Source: WRKB01 sp031551145 (lineage in GTDB: Bacteria; Desulfobacterota; Desulfovibrionia; Desulfovibrionales; Desulfovibrionaceae). From it: DNA of 64,000 bases. The position numbers were made by a program, and so were the translations under genes. Of this stretch, positions 15,319-23,905 are shown one piece after another. A model generated the notes under the pieces. The model did no database searches. It was not told the origin of the DNA and worked only from the letters and a program-made list of their open reading frames with translations. Location of the stretch: positions 1 to 64,000 of the forward strand of contig JAVBNZ010000002.1 in the NCBI GenBank assembly GCA_031551145.1, given 5' to 3'. Positions within the stretch are counted from its first letter, which is position 1, and every line of letters begins with the position of its first letter.

Positions 15319-16848
15319 CTAACGCCCCGGATTCACATTCATGTCCGCCGGGGCGGAAACGGTGACCGCGTGATTGATGTCCGCGCCCTTGTTCGGGGGC
15401 AGGATCAGTTCCCAGAAGAGCAGATGCTCCTTCTCGTCCTTTTTGGCTTCCGGCTTGCTGTTGACGCTGATGTTGATGTCCTTGTCGCCGGATTCCGGCT
15501 CGGCGTCCTCTATGCGCAGGGCTACGGACTTTGAACCGGCGTTGAAGGCCTTGAAGGTCCAGTTCCATTCCCAGCCGCGCTTTTTGCCGATGATCACGCC
15601 GCTTTTGCCGCTTTGGCGCGAATCCAGAATGCGCTCCACGCTCACGCGCGGGTCAACGCCGAAAAAGAGTTCGGCCTTGTCGTCCCTGAGCGCGAAATTG
15701 CCTTTGCCCACGGCCGCGTCTTCCAGAAGAAAGGTCGCCCGCCCCTGGGGCCAGGCGCGGGCGTCTTCCACCGTGCAACGCGCGGAGAGAAATACCCGCT
15801 TGTCCATAGCAGGCCGGGCCAGACGGAGGAATGAAACCTTCCACTCGGCTTCGCGTATGGTCAGGCGGGATATGCCTTCGCGCAGATTGCGCGTTCCCAG
15901 TTCCCAGGAAGCGAAGGCGTCCCGATCCATAAACAAAGGCGCGGGAGCCGGCGAAGGGAGAGGGGCTCCGGCGATCAAGGCTTTGGGCTTCTGCATCGGG
16001 GTGGAGTCTTGCCGCGCAGCGGCGAAGGGCATGGCGTTATCGTCGACGGTGGCGGAGTTTTCCACCTTCCAGGGGAAGAGCTGAAGGGGGGTAAGGCGCG
16101 TGTCGGCCGCGCGGGAAACAAGCACAACATGCGCGGCGTTCCAATCCTGCCCGCTGTTCTGGCTGATTTCCGCTTCCAGGCGCACTCGAACCAGGTTGTG
16201 ATCCGGCAATGCCGTAACGCGGTAGAGCGGCTGCCAGCCGCAGTCGCCGGCAGTGTAGGAGCAGCGGAGTTTCACCACGCCCTTGGCCGGGCCGGAAAGG
16301 CTTGCCGTAACCGCCGTCAGTTCTCTGCCCACGGCCGGCAGGGCGTCGTATTCGGCCTTGGCGGCCCGTATGCGCTCTTCCAGAGCTTTTACAGCGGCGT
16401 ACAGCTCGGGAACGGCCTGCTGCATGTGCGCGTCGCGTTTGCTCATGTCTTCGAAAGAAAGTTCCTTGCCGGGGGCCGTCCACAGGGCGAGGCGGGCCTC
16501 TGCGGCGCGTTTTTGGCCTTCCAGGCGGATGATCTCATTGCGCAACGCGTCCCGGCGTTCGTGCCCGGCGGGGGGAAGTTCTGAAAAATGCCGCGCTGTG
16601 GCCATATCTTCCACGCCGCGGCCTTCGGCCGTCAGGCTTACATCCACGGAGTTCCCGGGAAGGAAAAAGCGCGCTTCGGCGCGGCCGTCCGCGCCCGCTT
16701 CCACGGTTACTTCCTGCTCCGCCGTGATGCGGGCGTTTTGGGGGCTGAGCAGCACTTCTTTTATCGTGCCGAATCCGGCGGCCTGTGCAACCTGCGCGGG
16801 CAGGGCGCAGGCGAGCAGGATAAGGAACACAGAGACGCATTTACCCAT
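15319..16848 (-). CDS. Exported DUF4139-domain protein
   Basis: A 509-residue secreted or periplasmic protein. A signal peptide (MGKCVSVFLILLACALPAQVAQA, about 23 residues) is followed by an N-terminal domain, a coiled-coil stretch (about 110-190) and a C-terminal DUF4139 beta domain that includes YTAGDCGWQPLYRV and a W-N-W-T-F segment. Such proteins are sometimes named mucoidy inhibitor A homologues; the activity is unknown. The start at 16848 is set by a GGAGG site; the TTG further upstream is less likely. It follows pyrC by 24 bases. Confidence 0.8.
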   Translation of the reverse strand: MGKCVSVFLILLACALPAQVAQAAGFGTIKEVLLSPQNARITAEQEVTVEAGADGRAEARFFLPGNSVDVSLTAEGRGVEDMATARHFSELPPAGHERRDALRNEIIRLEGQKRAAEARLALWTAPGKELSFEDMSKRDAHMQQAVPELYAAVKALEERIRAAKAEYDALPAVGRELTAVTASLSGPAKGVVKLRCSYTAGDCGWQPLYRVTALPDHNLVRVRLEAEISQNSGQDWNAAHVVLVSRAADTRLTPLQLFPWKVENSATVDDNAMPFAAARQDSTPMQKPKALIAGAPLPSPAPAPLFMDRDAFASWELGTRNLREGISRLTIREAEWKVSFLRLARPAMDKRVFLSARCTVEDARAWPQGRATFLLEDAAVGKGNFALRDDKAELFFGVDPRVSVERILDSRQSGKSGVIIGKKRGWEWNWTFKAFNAGSKSVALRIEDAEPESGDKDINISVNSKPEAKKDEKEHLLFWELILPPNKGADINHAVTVSAPADMNVNPGR

Positions 16849-16872
16849 GATGAACCTCCACAAATTCTCCTC

Positions 16873-18135
16873 TTACACCACCTTCACGCCGCCCAGCCAA
16901 TGGGCCGTGACCCGGCCCCGCAATTCCCTGCCCAGCCAGGGAGTGTTCGAGCTTTTGGAATGCAGGGTGTCGGGCCCGACGATCCATGTTTGATCCGGAT
17001 CAAACAGGAAGAAGTCGGCCGGATCGTCCGCCTGGAAGCGATTGACGGGCAGGTTGAAGATGCGGGCCGGCTCCAGCGCCCAAAGGCGGATGAGGTCGCC
17101 GATGGTGAGGATTTTTTCGCGCACCAGTTCATAGCTCAGGCTTACGGCGGTATCGAGCCCGGTAATGCCGTTGGGGGCTTCGTCGAGCGGGCATTCCTTC
17201 TCGTGCGGGGCGTGGGGCGCGTGGTCGGTGACGAGGATGTCGATGATGCCGGTTTTAACGGCCAGACGCAGGGCTTCCCGGTCCTCCTTCGTGCGCAGGG
17301 GCGGGTTGACCTTGGCGTTGGTGTCGTAGTTTTCGAGCGCGCTGTCGTCCAGGTGCAGGTAATGGGGACAGGTTTCGGCGGTGACGCGCACGCCCTGGGC
17401 CTTGCCCCAGGCGATGAGATCCGCGGCCCGCCTGCAGGAGACGTGAGCGATGTGCACGGGCAGTTCCAGATATTGGGCGAGCAGGATGTCGCGCGCCACC
17501 TGCATGGCCTCGCCCACGTCGGGCTGGCCCTTGACGCCGATGCGGCCGCTGACCGCGCCTTCGTTCATGTGGGCGCCGGCGGCGAAGCTCGCGTCCTCGC
17601 AATGGTCGATGACGACCCTGCCCAGATCGGCGGCGTATTCCATAACGCGGCGGAAAAGAGCCGAGTTTTCCATAGACTTGCCGTCGTTGGAAAAAGCCAC
17701 GCAGCCGGCTTCGGCCAACTCGCCCAGAGGAGCCATTTCCTTGCCCGCCAGATCAGTGGTGGCCGCGCCCACGGGGTAGGCGCGCGGGCCGTGGGGAAAG
17801 GCGCGGGCGGCCTGCTCGAGGATGAATTTGGTGATGCCCGCGTTGTCGTTGACGGGTTTGGTGTTGGCCATGCACATCACCGCGCCGAAACCGCCGTGTG
17901 CGGCGGCCTTGAGGCCGGAGGCGACGTCTTCCTTGTACTCGAAGCCGGGTTCGCGCAGATGGACGTGGGCGTCGATAAAGCTGGGAAAGAGCAGCTGTTT
18001 GTTCGCGTCCACACTTTCCACGTCCTTGGGAGCCTTTACGGAGCCCTGAGGAGCCAGGGAAACGACGCGGCCGTTTTTCACGAGCAGGTCGACGAGCTTG
18101 TTTTCGTACAATGCGTTGCGCAGCAGCAGGTTCAT
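16873..18135 (-). CDS. pyrC: Dihydroorotase
   Basis: A 420-residue class I dihydroorotase of the amidohydrolase superfamily, forming dihydroorotate from carbamoyl-aspartate. The metal-binding IDAHVHLREPG, the GFGAVMCMANTKPVND motif, VDHCEDASF, HIAHVSC and DILVTDHAPHAPHEK are all present. Its start overlaps the pyrB stop by four bases, so the two are coupled, as is common for pyrB-pyrC pairs. Confidence 0.97.
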   Translation of the reverse strand: MNLLLRNALYENKLVDLLVKNGRVVSLAPQGSVKAPKDVESVDANKQLLFPSFIDAHVHLREPGFEYKEDVASGLKAAAHGGFGAVMCMANTKPVNDNAGITKFILEQAARAFPHGPRAYPVGAATTDLAGKEMAPLGELAEAGCVAFSNDGKSMENSALFRRVMEYAADLGRVVIDHCEDASFAAGAHMNEGAVSGRIGVKGQPDVGEAMQVARDILLAQYLELPVHIAHVSCRRAADLIAWGKAQGVRVTAETCPHYLHLDDSALENYDTNAKVNPPLRTKEDREALRLAVKTGIIDILVTDHAPHAPHEKECPLDEAPNGITGLDTAVSLSYELVREKILTIGDLIRLWALEPARIFNLPVNRFQADDPADFFLFDPDQTWIVGPDTLHSKSSNTPWLGRELRGRVTAHWLGGVKVV

Positions 18136-19088
18136 GCGTTTTCCCCTCCGTCGTTCCTGGTCGCCATGAGAAAGAGTATGGCCATGCGCACGGCCACTCC
18201 TGCGGCCACCTGATCGAGGATCAGGCTTTGCGGGCAGTCGGCCAGGGCGGATGCGATTTCAAGGCCCCGGTTCATGGGGCCGGGATGGAGTATGCGGGCT
18301 TCCGGCCGGGCAAGCTCCATGTGGCGCGCGCCCAGACAAAAACGTTTGGCGTATTCGGCCAGATCGGGCAGCAGCCCGGCCTGTTGGCGTTCAAGCTGAA
18401 GGCGCAGGCACATGACCGCGTCCACGTCGCGCACGGCCCGGCCCAGGTCGTCAAAAACCTCCACGGGCCAGGAGGCTATGCCCGGCGGCAGCAGAGTGCG
18501 CGGCCCGCACGCCCGCAGGCGTACCCCCAGGCGCGAGAGCAGGCGGATGTTGGAGCGCGCCACCCGGCTGTGGGCGATATCGCCCAGGATGAGCAGGGTT
18601 TTGCCCGCAAAGGCGTCGCCCCAGGTGCGGCGCAGGGAAAAGCAGTCGAGCAGGGCCTGGGTGGGATGGGCGTGCTGGCCGTCCCCGGCGTTGACCACGC
18701 CGCATTCCAGCCGCTCGGCCAGAAATTGCGCGGATCCGCTGCCCGAATGGCGGATGACGATGATATCCGGAGCCATGGCCTGAAGGGTGAGGGCGGTATC
18801 CTTGAGGCTCTCGCCCTTGGAGAGGCTGGAACCGCTTTTGGCGAGGGAGAAAGTGTCGGCCGAAAGGCGTTTGCCGGCCACGTCAAAGGAGGTTTTGGTG
18901 CGGGTGCTCGGCTCCGCGAAAAAGAGCACGACGCTCTTGCCCCTGAGCACGGGAACTTTTTTTATGGGGCGCAGGTTGATTTCCTCAAAGTGGGCGGCCT
19001 GATCGAGCAGGGTTTCCAAATCCTGCCGCGAAAGCTGTTCCACATCCAGCAGATCCTTGTGCGGCCATGCGATGTGCGTATCGTTCAT
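18132..19088 (-). CDS. pyrB: Aspartate carbamoyltransferase catalytic subunit
   Basis: A 318-residue ATCase catalytic chain. The carbamoyl-phosphate loop PSTRTKTSFDVA, the SLSKGESLKDT loop, the HPTQALLDCFSL motif and LHPGPMNRGLEI mark it clearly. The start at 19088 overlaps the upstream amidohydrolase stop as ATGA. No pyrI regulatory gene is nearby, as usual for pyrB-pyrC operons outside the enterobacteria. Confidence 0.97.
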   Translation of the reverse strand: MNDTHIAWPHKDLLDVEQLSRQDLETLLDQAAHFEEINLRPIKKVPVLRGKSVVLFFAEPSTRTKTSFDVAGKRLSADTFSLAKSGSSLSKGESLKDTALTLQAMAPDIIVIRHSGSGSAQFLAERLECGVVNAGDGQHAHPTQALLDCFSLRRTWGDAFAGKTLLILGDIAHSRVARSNIRLLSRLGVRLRACGPRTLLPPGIASWPVEVFDDLGRAVRDVDAVMCLRLQLERQQAGLLPDLAEYAKRFCLGARHMELARPEARILHPGPMNRGLEIASALADCPQSLILDQVAAGVAVRMAILFLMATRNDGGENA

Positions 19089-20284
19089 AGTGCGTACCGG
19101 GTAGAAGGTTGAAAATCCTCGGGCAGAACGGCCCAGGCGGCCCGCCTGCCCGGCGTGAGCGCTCCCGTTTCCGGACGACAAAGGGCATGCGCGGCGTTGA
19201 CGGTCATCATGCGGATAAGAGCCTGATCGGGCAGATCGTGTCGCCCGCGCAGAGCGCGGGCTTCATTCCAGAGGTTGAGATCGGCATTGGAGGCGAGGCT
19301 GTCCGTGCCGAGGCAGAGGCAAACACCGGCATCGATAAGGCGATCGGCCGGGGCTTCCCCGCCTACGCCTATTGCCGCGTTGGAACGCGGGCAAAGGCAG
19401 ACGTTCGTTTGTGTTTGAGCGAGCAGGGCGGCTTCCTCCGCATCGCAGTGCACGCAGTGCACGGCCAGGGTGCTCGGGCCGAGCAGGCCCAGCGCGCGCG
19501 CCAAGGCTATGGGGCGTTTGCCCGGCGGAGCCCAGCCTTCGGGCAGAATGCCGCGCGCGCGCAGCAGTTCGCAAAGAGGGCCGCGCCCGTGGAGCAGGCA
19601 GTCTACTTCCTCGTCGTGTTCGGCCAGATGCAGGGCAAAGGTCTTGCTTTGCGTAAGGCAGCGATTGCGGGCGCTTTGCAGCGTTCGCGGATGCGTGGAA
19701 AAGAGCGCATGTCCGGAAAGCGCGCAATGCGGCCGCAGATCCGGCGGCACGTCTTTCAGGCGCTCGGCTTCAAGCTCTTTTTCGTCCGCCGGGGCGAAGC
19801 CGAAGCATTCGAGGAAAAAATCCGCGCCGACGCCGGCCGCAAAAAAAGCCCCCGCTGTATTTACGGGGGCTTCACTGTTCACATCGCCCACATGAACAAT
19901 GCCGTGGGCCGCCGTTTCTTCGGCGGCTTCGGCAAGCGCCTCTTTCTTCAGAGCGCCGGTTTTCTTGAGGGCGAGCAGGCTTTGCACCCAAACGGCAAAG
20001 CCCTGGCCGAGAACCGTACGATTGCGCAGGGAGGAAAGTTCCAGATGGCAGTGGGCGTTGAGGAGTCCGGGCAGCAGGGTGACTTCGCCCGCATCCCGGA
20101 GCGGGACGCCCGTCCGGCGTTTGAAGTCCGCATGGGATTCAACGGCCGCGACAAGGCCCGCGCGGATGACGAGAACGGCGTTGTCCAATACGGTCAAGGG
20201 CGCCGAAAGTTCGGTTCGGCGCAGGGCGGGAGCCGTGTCCGCCAAAGTCAGGATGCGTCGCGCGCGCAAGGCGAATGTGTTCAT
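19085..20284 (-). CDS. Amidohydrolase of the TRZ/ATZ deaminase type
   Basis: A 399-residue metal-dependent deaminase-like enzyme. LLNAHCHLELSSL gives the HxH pair, followed by LHLAEHDEEVD, LAVHCVHCD and the LGTDSLASNADLNLWNEAR motif with the catalytic aspartate. The last motif and the length recall aminodeoxyfutalosine deaminase (MqnX), which would fit menaquinone synthesis in this group, but other substrates such as cytosine or melamine analogues cannot be excluded. It heads a coupled pyrB-pyrC operon; whether the link is functional is unclear. Confidence 0.8.
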   Translation of the reverse strand: MNTFALRARRILTLADTAPALRRTELSAPLTVLDNAVLVIRAGLVAAVESHADFKRRTGVPLRDAGEVTLLPGLLNAHCHLELSSLRNRTVLGQGFAVWVQSLLALKKTGALKKEALAEAAEETAAHGIVHVGDVNSEAPVNTAGAFFAAGVGADFFLECFGFAPADEKELEAERLKDVPPDLRPHCALSGHALFSTHPRTLQSARNRCLTQSKTFALHLAEHDEEVDCLLHGRGPLCELLRARGILPEGWAPPGKRPIALARALGLLGPSTLAVHCVHCDAEEAALLAQTQTNVCLCPRSNAAIGVGGEAPADRLIDAGVCLCLGTDSLASNADLNLWNEARALRGRHDLPDQALIRMMTVNAAHALCRPETGALTPGRRAAWAVLPEDFQPSTRYAL

Positions 20285-20551
20285 GCGGGAAACGTCGTGT
20301 GAAGAATAGCCGTTGTCGGGGGGCGTTGTAAAGGGAGATAAAAACGTTGCAAGTTCGCGCGCAAGAGGGTATTAAAGACGGCTCCGCAAGCCGTTCCGCC
20401 GGAGTTTCGCCCCGGCGGAAACCCGGAACGAATGCGGTCGGCGCCGGTGCGCCATGCCGAAAACCGCGTGCCGCGCGCGGCGGTTTTGAGCGGAAATTTT
20501 TTGTAATTTTCGTTCCGGGTACTACTAACCAACAGTCTGTTCGGAGGCACC

Positions 20552-20989
20552 ATGTTTTTTGAATCCCTCGCCCACGCCATGGGCGCGCCCCAGGGCGGCG
20601 CTCCCGCCGGCCCCACGGAGATGCTTGTCCAGTTCGCGCCGCTTGTGCTGATGATCGCGGTGTTCTGGTTTCTGCTCATCCGTCCCCAGAAAAAGCGCCA
20701 GCAGGAACACAAAAAGATGCTGGACGGCCTGCGTCGGGGTGAACTGGTGATGACCAGCGGCGGATTCTTCGGCCGTATCATCGATATCGACGGCGACATC
20801 ATTACCGTGGATCTGGGCGAAACCAAGGTGCGCATCGGGCGCGGCTTCATCACCGGCCTTGTGGATGCCAAGCTTCAGTCCGCCTTCAAGGAAGGCAAGA
20901 AGGGCAAGGCTTCCTCCTCGGAAGACCGGGCGCCGAAAGAAATTGAAAAACGGGATGCCGGCGACGATTCCGACTCCTCCGAAAAATAA
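20552..20989 (+). CDS. yajC: Preprotein translocase subunit YajC
   Basis: A 145-residue YajC. One transmembrane helix (APLVLMIAVFWFLLIRPQKKRQQEH) ends in the family signature RPQKK, followed by the LRRGELVMTSGGFFGRIIDIDGD domain. The C-terminal tail is long, charged and low in complexity (EGKKGKASSSEDRAPKEIEK). It associates with SecDF. The 267-base gap before it holds the divergent start of the amidohydrolase gene and no recognised gene; a GGAGG site precedes the ATG. Confidence 0.95.
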   Translation: MFFESLAHAMGAPQGGAPAGPTEMLVQFAPLVLMIAVFWFLLIRPQKKRQQEHKKMLDGLRRGELVMTSGGFFGRIIDIDGDIITVDLGETKVRIGRGFITGLVDAKLQSAFKEGKKGKASSSEDRAPKEIEKRDAGDDSDSSEK

Positions 20990-21057
20990 GAATTCCGCTT
21001 GTCAACCGCCGCGTACGCGCCCCCGCCGGGGCGCGTACGCGTAATCAAGGTGTTCCG

Positions 21058-22641
21058 ATGAATTCTCTGCCCTGGCGCGTAGGCGTTGTGCTGCTGGTGT
21101 TCGTGGTGTCGTTGGTCTATGCCCTGCCGAGCGTGCCGGGCATTGCCGAGTCCCCCCTGGGCCGCTTTCTGCCCGATAAAAAAATCAGCCTTGGCCTGGA
21201 TTTGAAGGGAGGCATCCACCTCACTCTGGGGGTGGAAGTGAGCAAGGCCGTCAGCAACAGCCTGACCCAGTGCGGGCAGGATCTGCGCGCCGAAGCGCAG
21301 AGCGAGGGCATAGTGGTTTTGCGGCCGCGCGTGGTTTCCGGCGACGTGCTGGAATTCACGCTGCCGCGCGGCGATCAGAAAGACAAGCTGCAGGAAATGC
21401 TGGCGAAAAAATTTCCCCAGCTCAACGTCGCCGCTCCGATTGCCGCCGAGGGCGGCCAGTTGCGCTACACTTCGCGCTTTACCGACGCGCACGTGAAGCA
21501 GCTTTCCGAAATGGCCCTGGATCAGGCCCTGCGCACCATACGCAACCGCATCGACCAGTTCGGCGTGTCTGAACCGGATATACGCAAGCAGGCCGCCGAC
21601 AACCGCATCCAGGTGCAGTTGCCCGGCCTTTCCGACACCAAGCGCGCCATTCAACTGCTGGGCCAGACCGCCAATCTCGAATTCCATCTTGTGCGCGACG
21701 ACGTTGACCCCGCCCGGCCCGTGCTGCCCACGGGCACGGCCGTCTATCCCATGCTGGACAAACGCGCCGACGGCGCGGAAAAAGCCATAGTGCTGGACAA
21801 GGACGTGCTGCTCACCGGAGCGGATGTCACCGATGCCCGCCCGGCGTTCGACAAGGGCAATCAGGCCTACGTGCTGCTCAACTTCAACAGCCGGGGCGCG
21901 GCGATCTTCGAGCGCATCACCGGAGAAAACACGGGCAGGCGGTTGGCCATTGTGCTTGACGGCAAGGTCTATTCCGCTCCCAACATCCGTGAACGCATCG
22001 CCGGCGGCCGGGCCAGCATTACCGGCGGCTTTTCCACGGCCGAAGCCCAGGATCTCGCCATCGTGCTGCGCGCGGGCTCTCTGCCCGCCCCGGTGGTGGT
22101 GCTGGAAGAACGCACCGTGGGCCCCAGCCTGGGCCAGGAATCCATCGACAGCGGTTTGAAAGCCTCCCTCGTCGGCGGCCTCGCGGTCGTGCTCTTCATG
22201 GCCGTGTACTACAGCTTGAGCGGTATTATCGCGGACCTCATGCTCTGTTTCACCATGCTCATCCTCTCGGCGGGCATGGCGGCCTTCGGCGCCACGCTCA
22301 CCCTGCCGGGCATCGCCGGCATTGTGCTGACCATAGGCATGGCCGTGGACGCGAACGTGCTCATTTACGAGCGCATACGGGAAGAACTGCGCCGCGGGCT
22401 TACGCCCCTTGCTTCGGTCAAGGCGGGCTTTGAGCGGGCGACCATGTCGATCACCGACTCCAACCTGACCACCGTCATCGCCACGGCCATTCTCTACCAG
22501 TTCGGCACGGGGCCCATACGCGGCTTTGCCGTTACGCTGTCGCTGGGCATCTTTGCCTCGATGTTCACAGCCATTTTCGTTGCGCGGATTGTTTTCGAAA
22601 TCTGGGCCCGCAAGGCCGGCCCCAAGGGCTTGAGCATATAA
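21058..22641 (+). CDS. secD: Protein translocase subunit SecD
   Basis: A 527-residue SecD, an inner membrane RND-type protein that uses the proton gradient to finish export through SecYEG. One N-terminal helix, the LGLDLKGGIHLTLGV motif, a large periplasmic domain (about 60-340), and five C-terminal helices with the GMAVDANVLIYERIREEL segment are visible. It lies between yajC and secF in the standard order. Confidence 0.98.
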   Translation: MNSLPWRVGVVLLVFVVSLVYALPSVPGIAESPLGRFLPDKKISLGLDLKGGIHLTLGVEVSKAVSNSLTQCGQDLRAEAQSEGIVVLRPRVVSGDVLEFTLPRGDQKDKLQEMLAKKFPQLNVAAPIAAEGGQLRYTSRFTDAHVKQLSEMALDQALRTIRNRIDQFGVSEPDIRKQAADNRIQVQLPGLSDTKRAIQLLGQTANLEFHLVRDDVDPARPVLPTGTAVYPMLDKRADGAEKAIVLDKDVLLTGADVTDARPAFDKGNQAYVLLNFNSRGAAIFERITGENTGRRLAIVLDGKVYSAPNIRERIAGGRASITGGFSTAEAQDLAIVLRAGSLPAPVVVLEERTVGPSLGQESIDSGLKASLVGGLAVVLFMAVYYSLSGIIADLMLCFTMLILSAGMAAFGATLTLPGIAGIVLTIGMAVDANVLIYERIREELRRGLTPLASVKAGFERATMSITDSNLTTVIATAILYQFGTGPIRGFAVTLSLGIFASMFTAIFVARIVFEIWARKAGPKGLSI

Positions 22642-22664
22642 CTTGAGCATATAAGGAGCCCGGC

Positions 22665-23762
22665 ATGGGACTCACTTTCATAAAGCACACAACGCACATC
22701 AATTTTGTCGGACAACGCCGCATCGCCTATGCCCTGTCCATCCTGCTCATCCTCGTGGGCATAGGCTCCATATTCATAGGCACCGGCCCGCGCCTGGGCA
22801 TCGACTTCGCCGGCGGCGTGATCGTCCAGGTGCAGTTCGCAAAGCCCGTGGACGACGAGGCACTGAAAAACAGCCTGAGCGTGGACGAACTGCCGGGCCT
22901 TTCCACCCAGCGCTTCGGCGAAGGCGGACGGGACTATCTGCTGCGTTTCTCCTCCAGCGACGCCACGGCCCAGCACATCCGCGACGGCGTGACAAACGCC
23001 CTTAAAATCGCTTTTCCCGACAACAGCGCTGAAATCGTGCGCCTGGAAATGGTCGGCCCCAAGGTGGGCGCGGATTTGACCAACAAGGCCTTGGAAGCGA
23101 TGTACTACGCCACCCTGCTCATCGCCGTGTACATTTCCGGGCGCTTCGAACACCGCTGGCTGGTGGCCGCGCTCATGGCAGCCGCGCTCTGGGGCAGCGT
23201 CTACGCCGTGAGCCTTTTCGGCCTGGGCACGGGAAGCATGGTCTGCACCGCCTTGGCCGTTACGATCATCGTCTGCTGGAAGCTCAAGCTCAACTTCGCC
23301 CTGGGGGCCGTCATCGGACTTCTCCACGACGTGCTCATCACATTGGGCTTGCTCAGTCTCCTCGACAGGGAGATAGATCTCAACGTGGTCGCCGCTCTGC
23401 TTACCCTGATAGGCTATTCCCTCAACGACACCATCATCGTTTACGACCGCATACGCGAAAACCTGCGCGCCGAGCCCACCCACGACATGGCAACCATCAT
23501 CAACGACAGCGTCAACCAAACCCTTTCGCGCACCATCCTCACCAGCGGCACCACCTTTGTGGCCGTGCTGGCGCTCTTTCTGCTCGGCGGCGGCGTGATC
23601 CACGATTTCGCCCTCACCATGCTCATAGGCGTGGTCATCGGCACGCTCTCCTCCATCTACGTTTCCGCGCCTGTGCTTCTGGCCTTCGGTTCCACCTCCC
23701 AGTACGTGGCGGCCCAGCGCAGGGAAGTGTTCGAAAAGCCCGGCGAGCACGGCGTGGTGTAG
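22665..23762 (+). CDS. secF: Protein translocase subunit SecF
   Basis: A 365-residue SecF, the partner of SecD. GPRLGIDFAGGVIVQVQF follows the first helix, a short periplasmic domain comes next, and GYSLNDTIIVYDRIRENLR marks the fourth-helix signature. The gene is 23 bases after secD. A strong hairpin follows downstream. Confidence 0.98.
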   Translation: MGLTFIKHTTHINFVGQRRIAYALSILLILVGIGSIFIGTGPRLGIDFAGGVIVQVQFAKPVDDEALKNSLSVDELPGLSTQRFGEGGRDYLLRFSSSDATAQHIRDGVTNALKIAFPDNSAEIVRLEMVGPKVGADLTNKALEAMYYATLLIAVYISGRFEHRWLVAALMAAALWGSVYAVSLFGLGTGSMVCTALAVTIIVCWKLKLNFALGAVIGLLHDVLITLGLLSLLDREIDLNVVAALLTLIGYSLNDTIIVYDRIRENLRAEPTHDMATIINDSVNQTLSRTILTSGTTFVAVLALFLLGGGVIHDFALTMLIGVVIGTLSSIYVSAPVLLAFGSTSQYVAAQRREVFEKPGEHGVV

Positions 23763-23831
23763 CAAGCCTCCGGCGGGTAAGGGCGTTGTCCCCTCCCCGC
23801 AATTGTTCTGCTTCATTCCGTTTTCTAACAT

Positions 23832-23873
23832 GCAAACGACAAAGGCCGCCGTGCAGCGGCCTTTGTCGTTTGC
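23832..23873. terminator. Bidirectional terminator after secF
   Basis: GCAAACGACAAAGGCCGC and its exact complement flank a six-base loop; this 18-bp stem sits between the convergent secF and mechanosensitive channel genes. Confidence 0.8.
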
Positions 23874-23905
23874 GGCGGAAAACGTGTTTTCAGTTGTTGG
23901 CTTCT

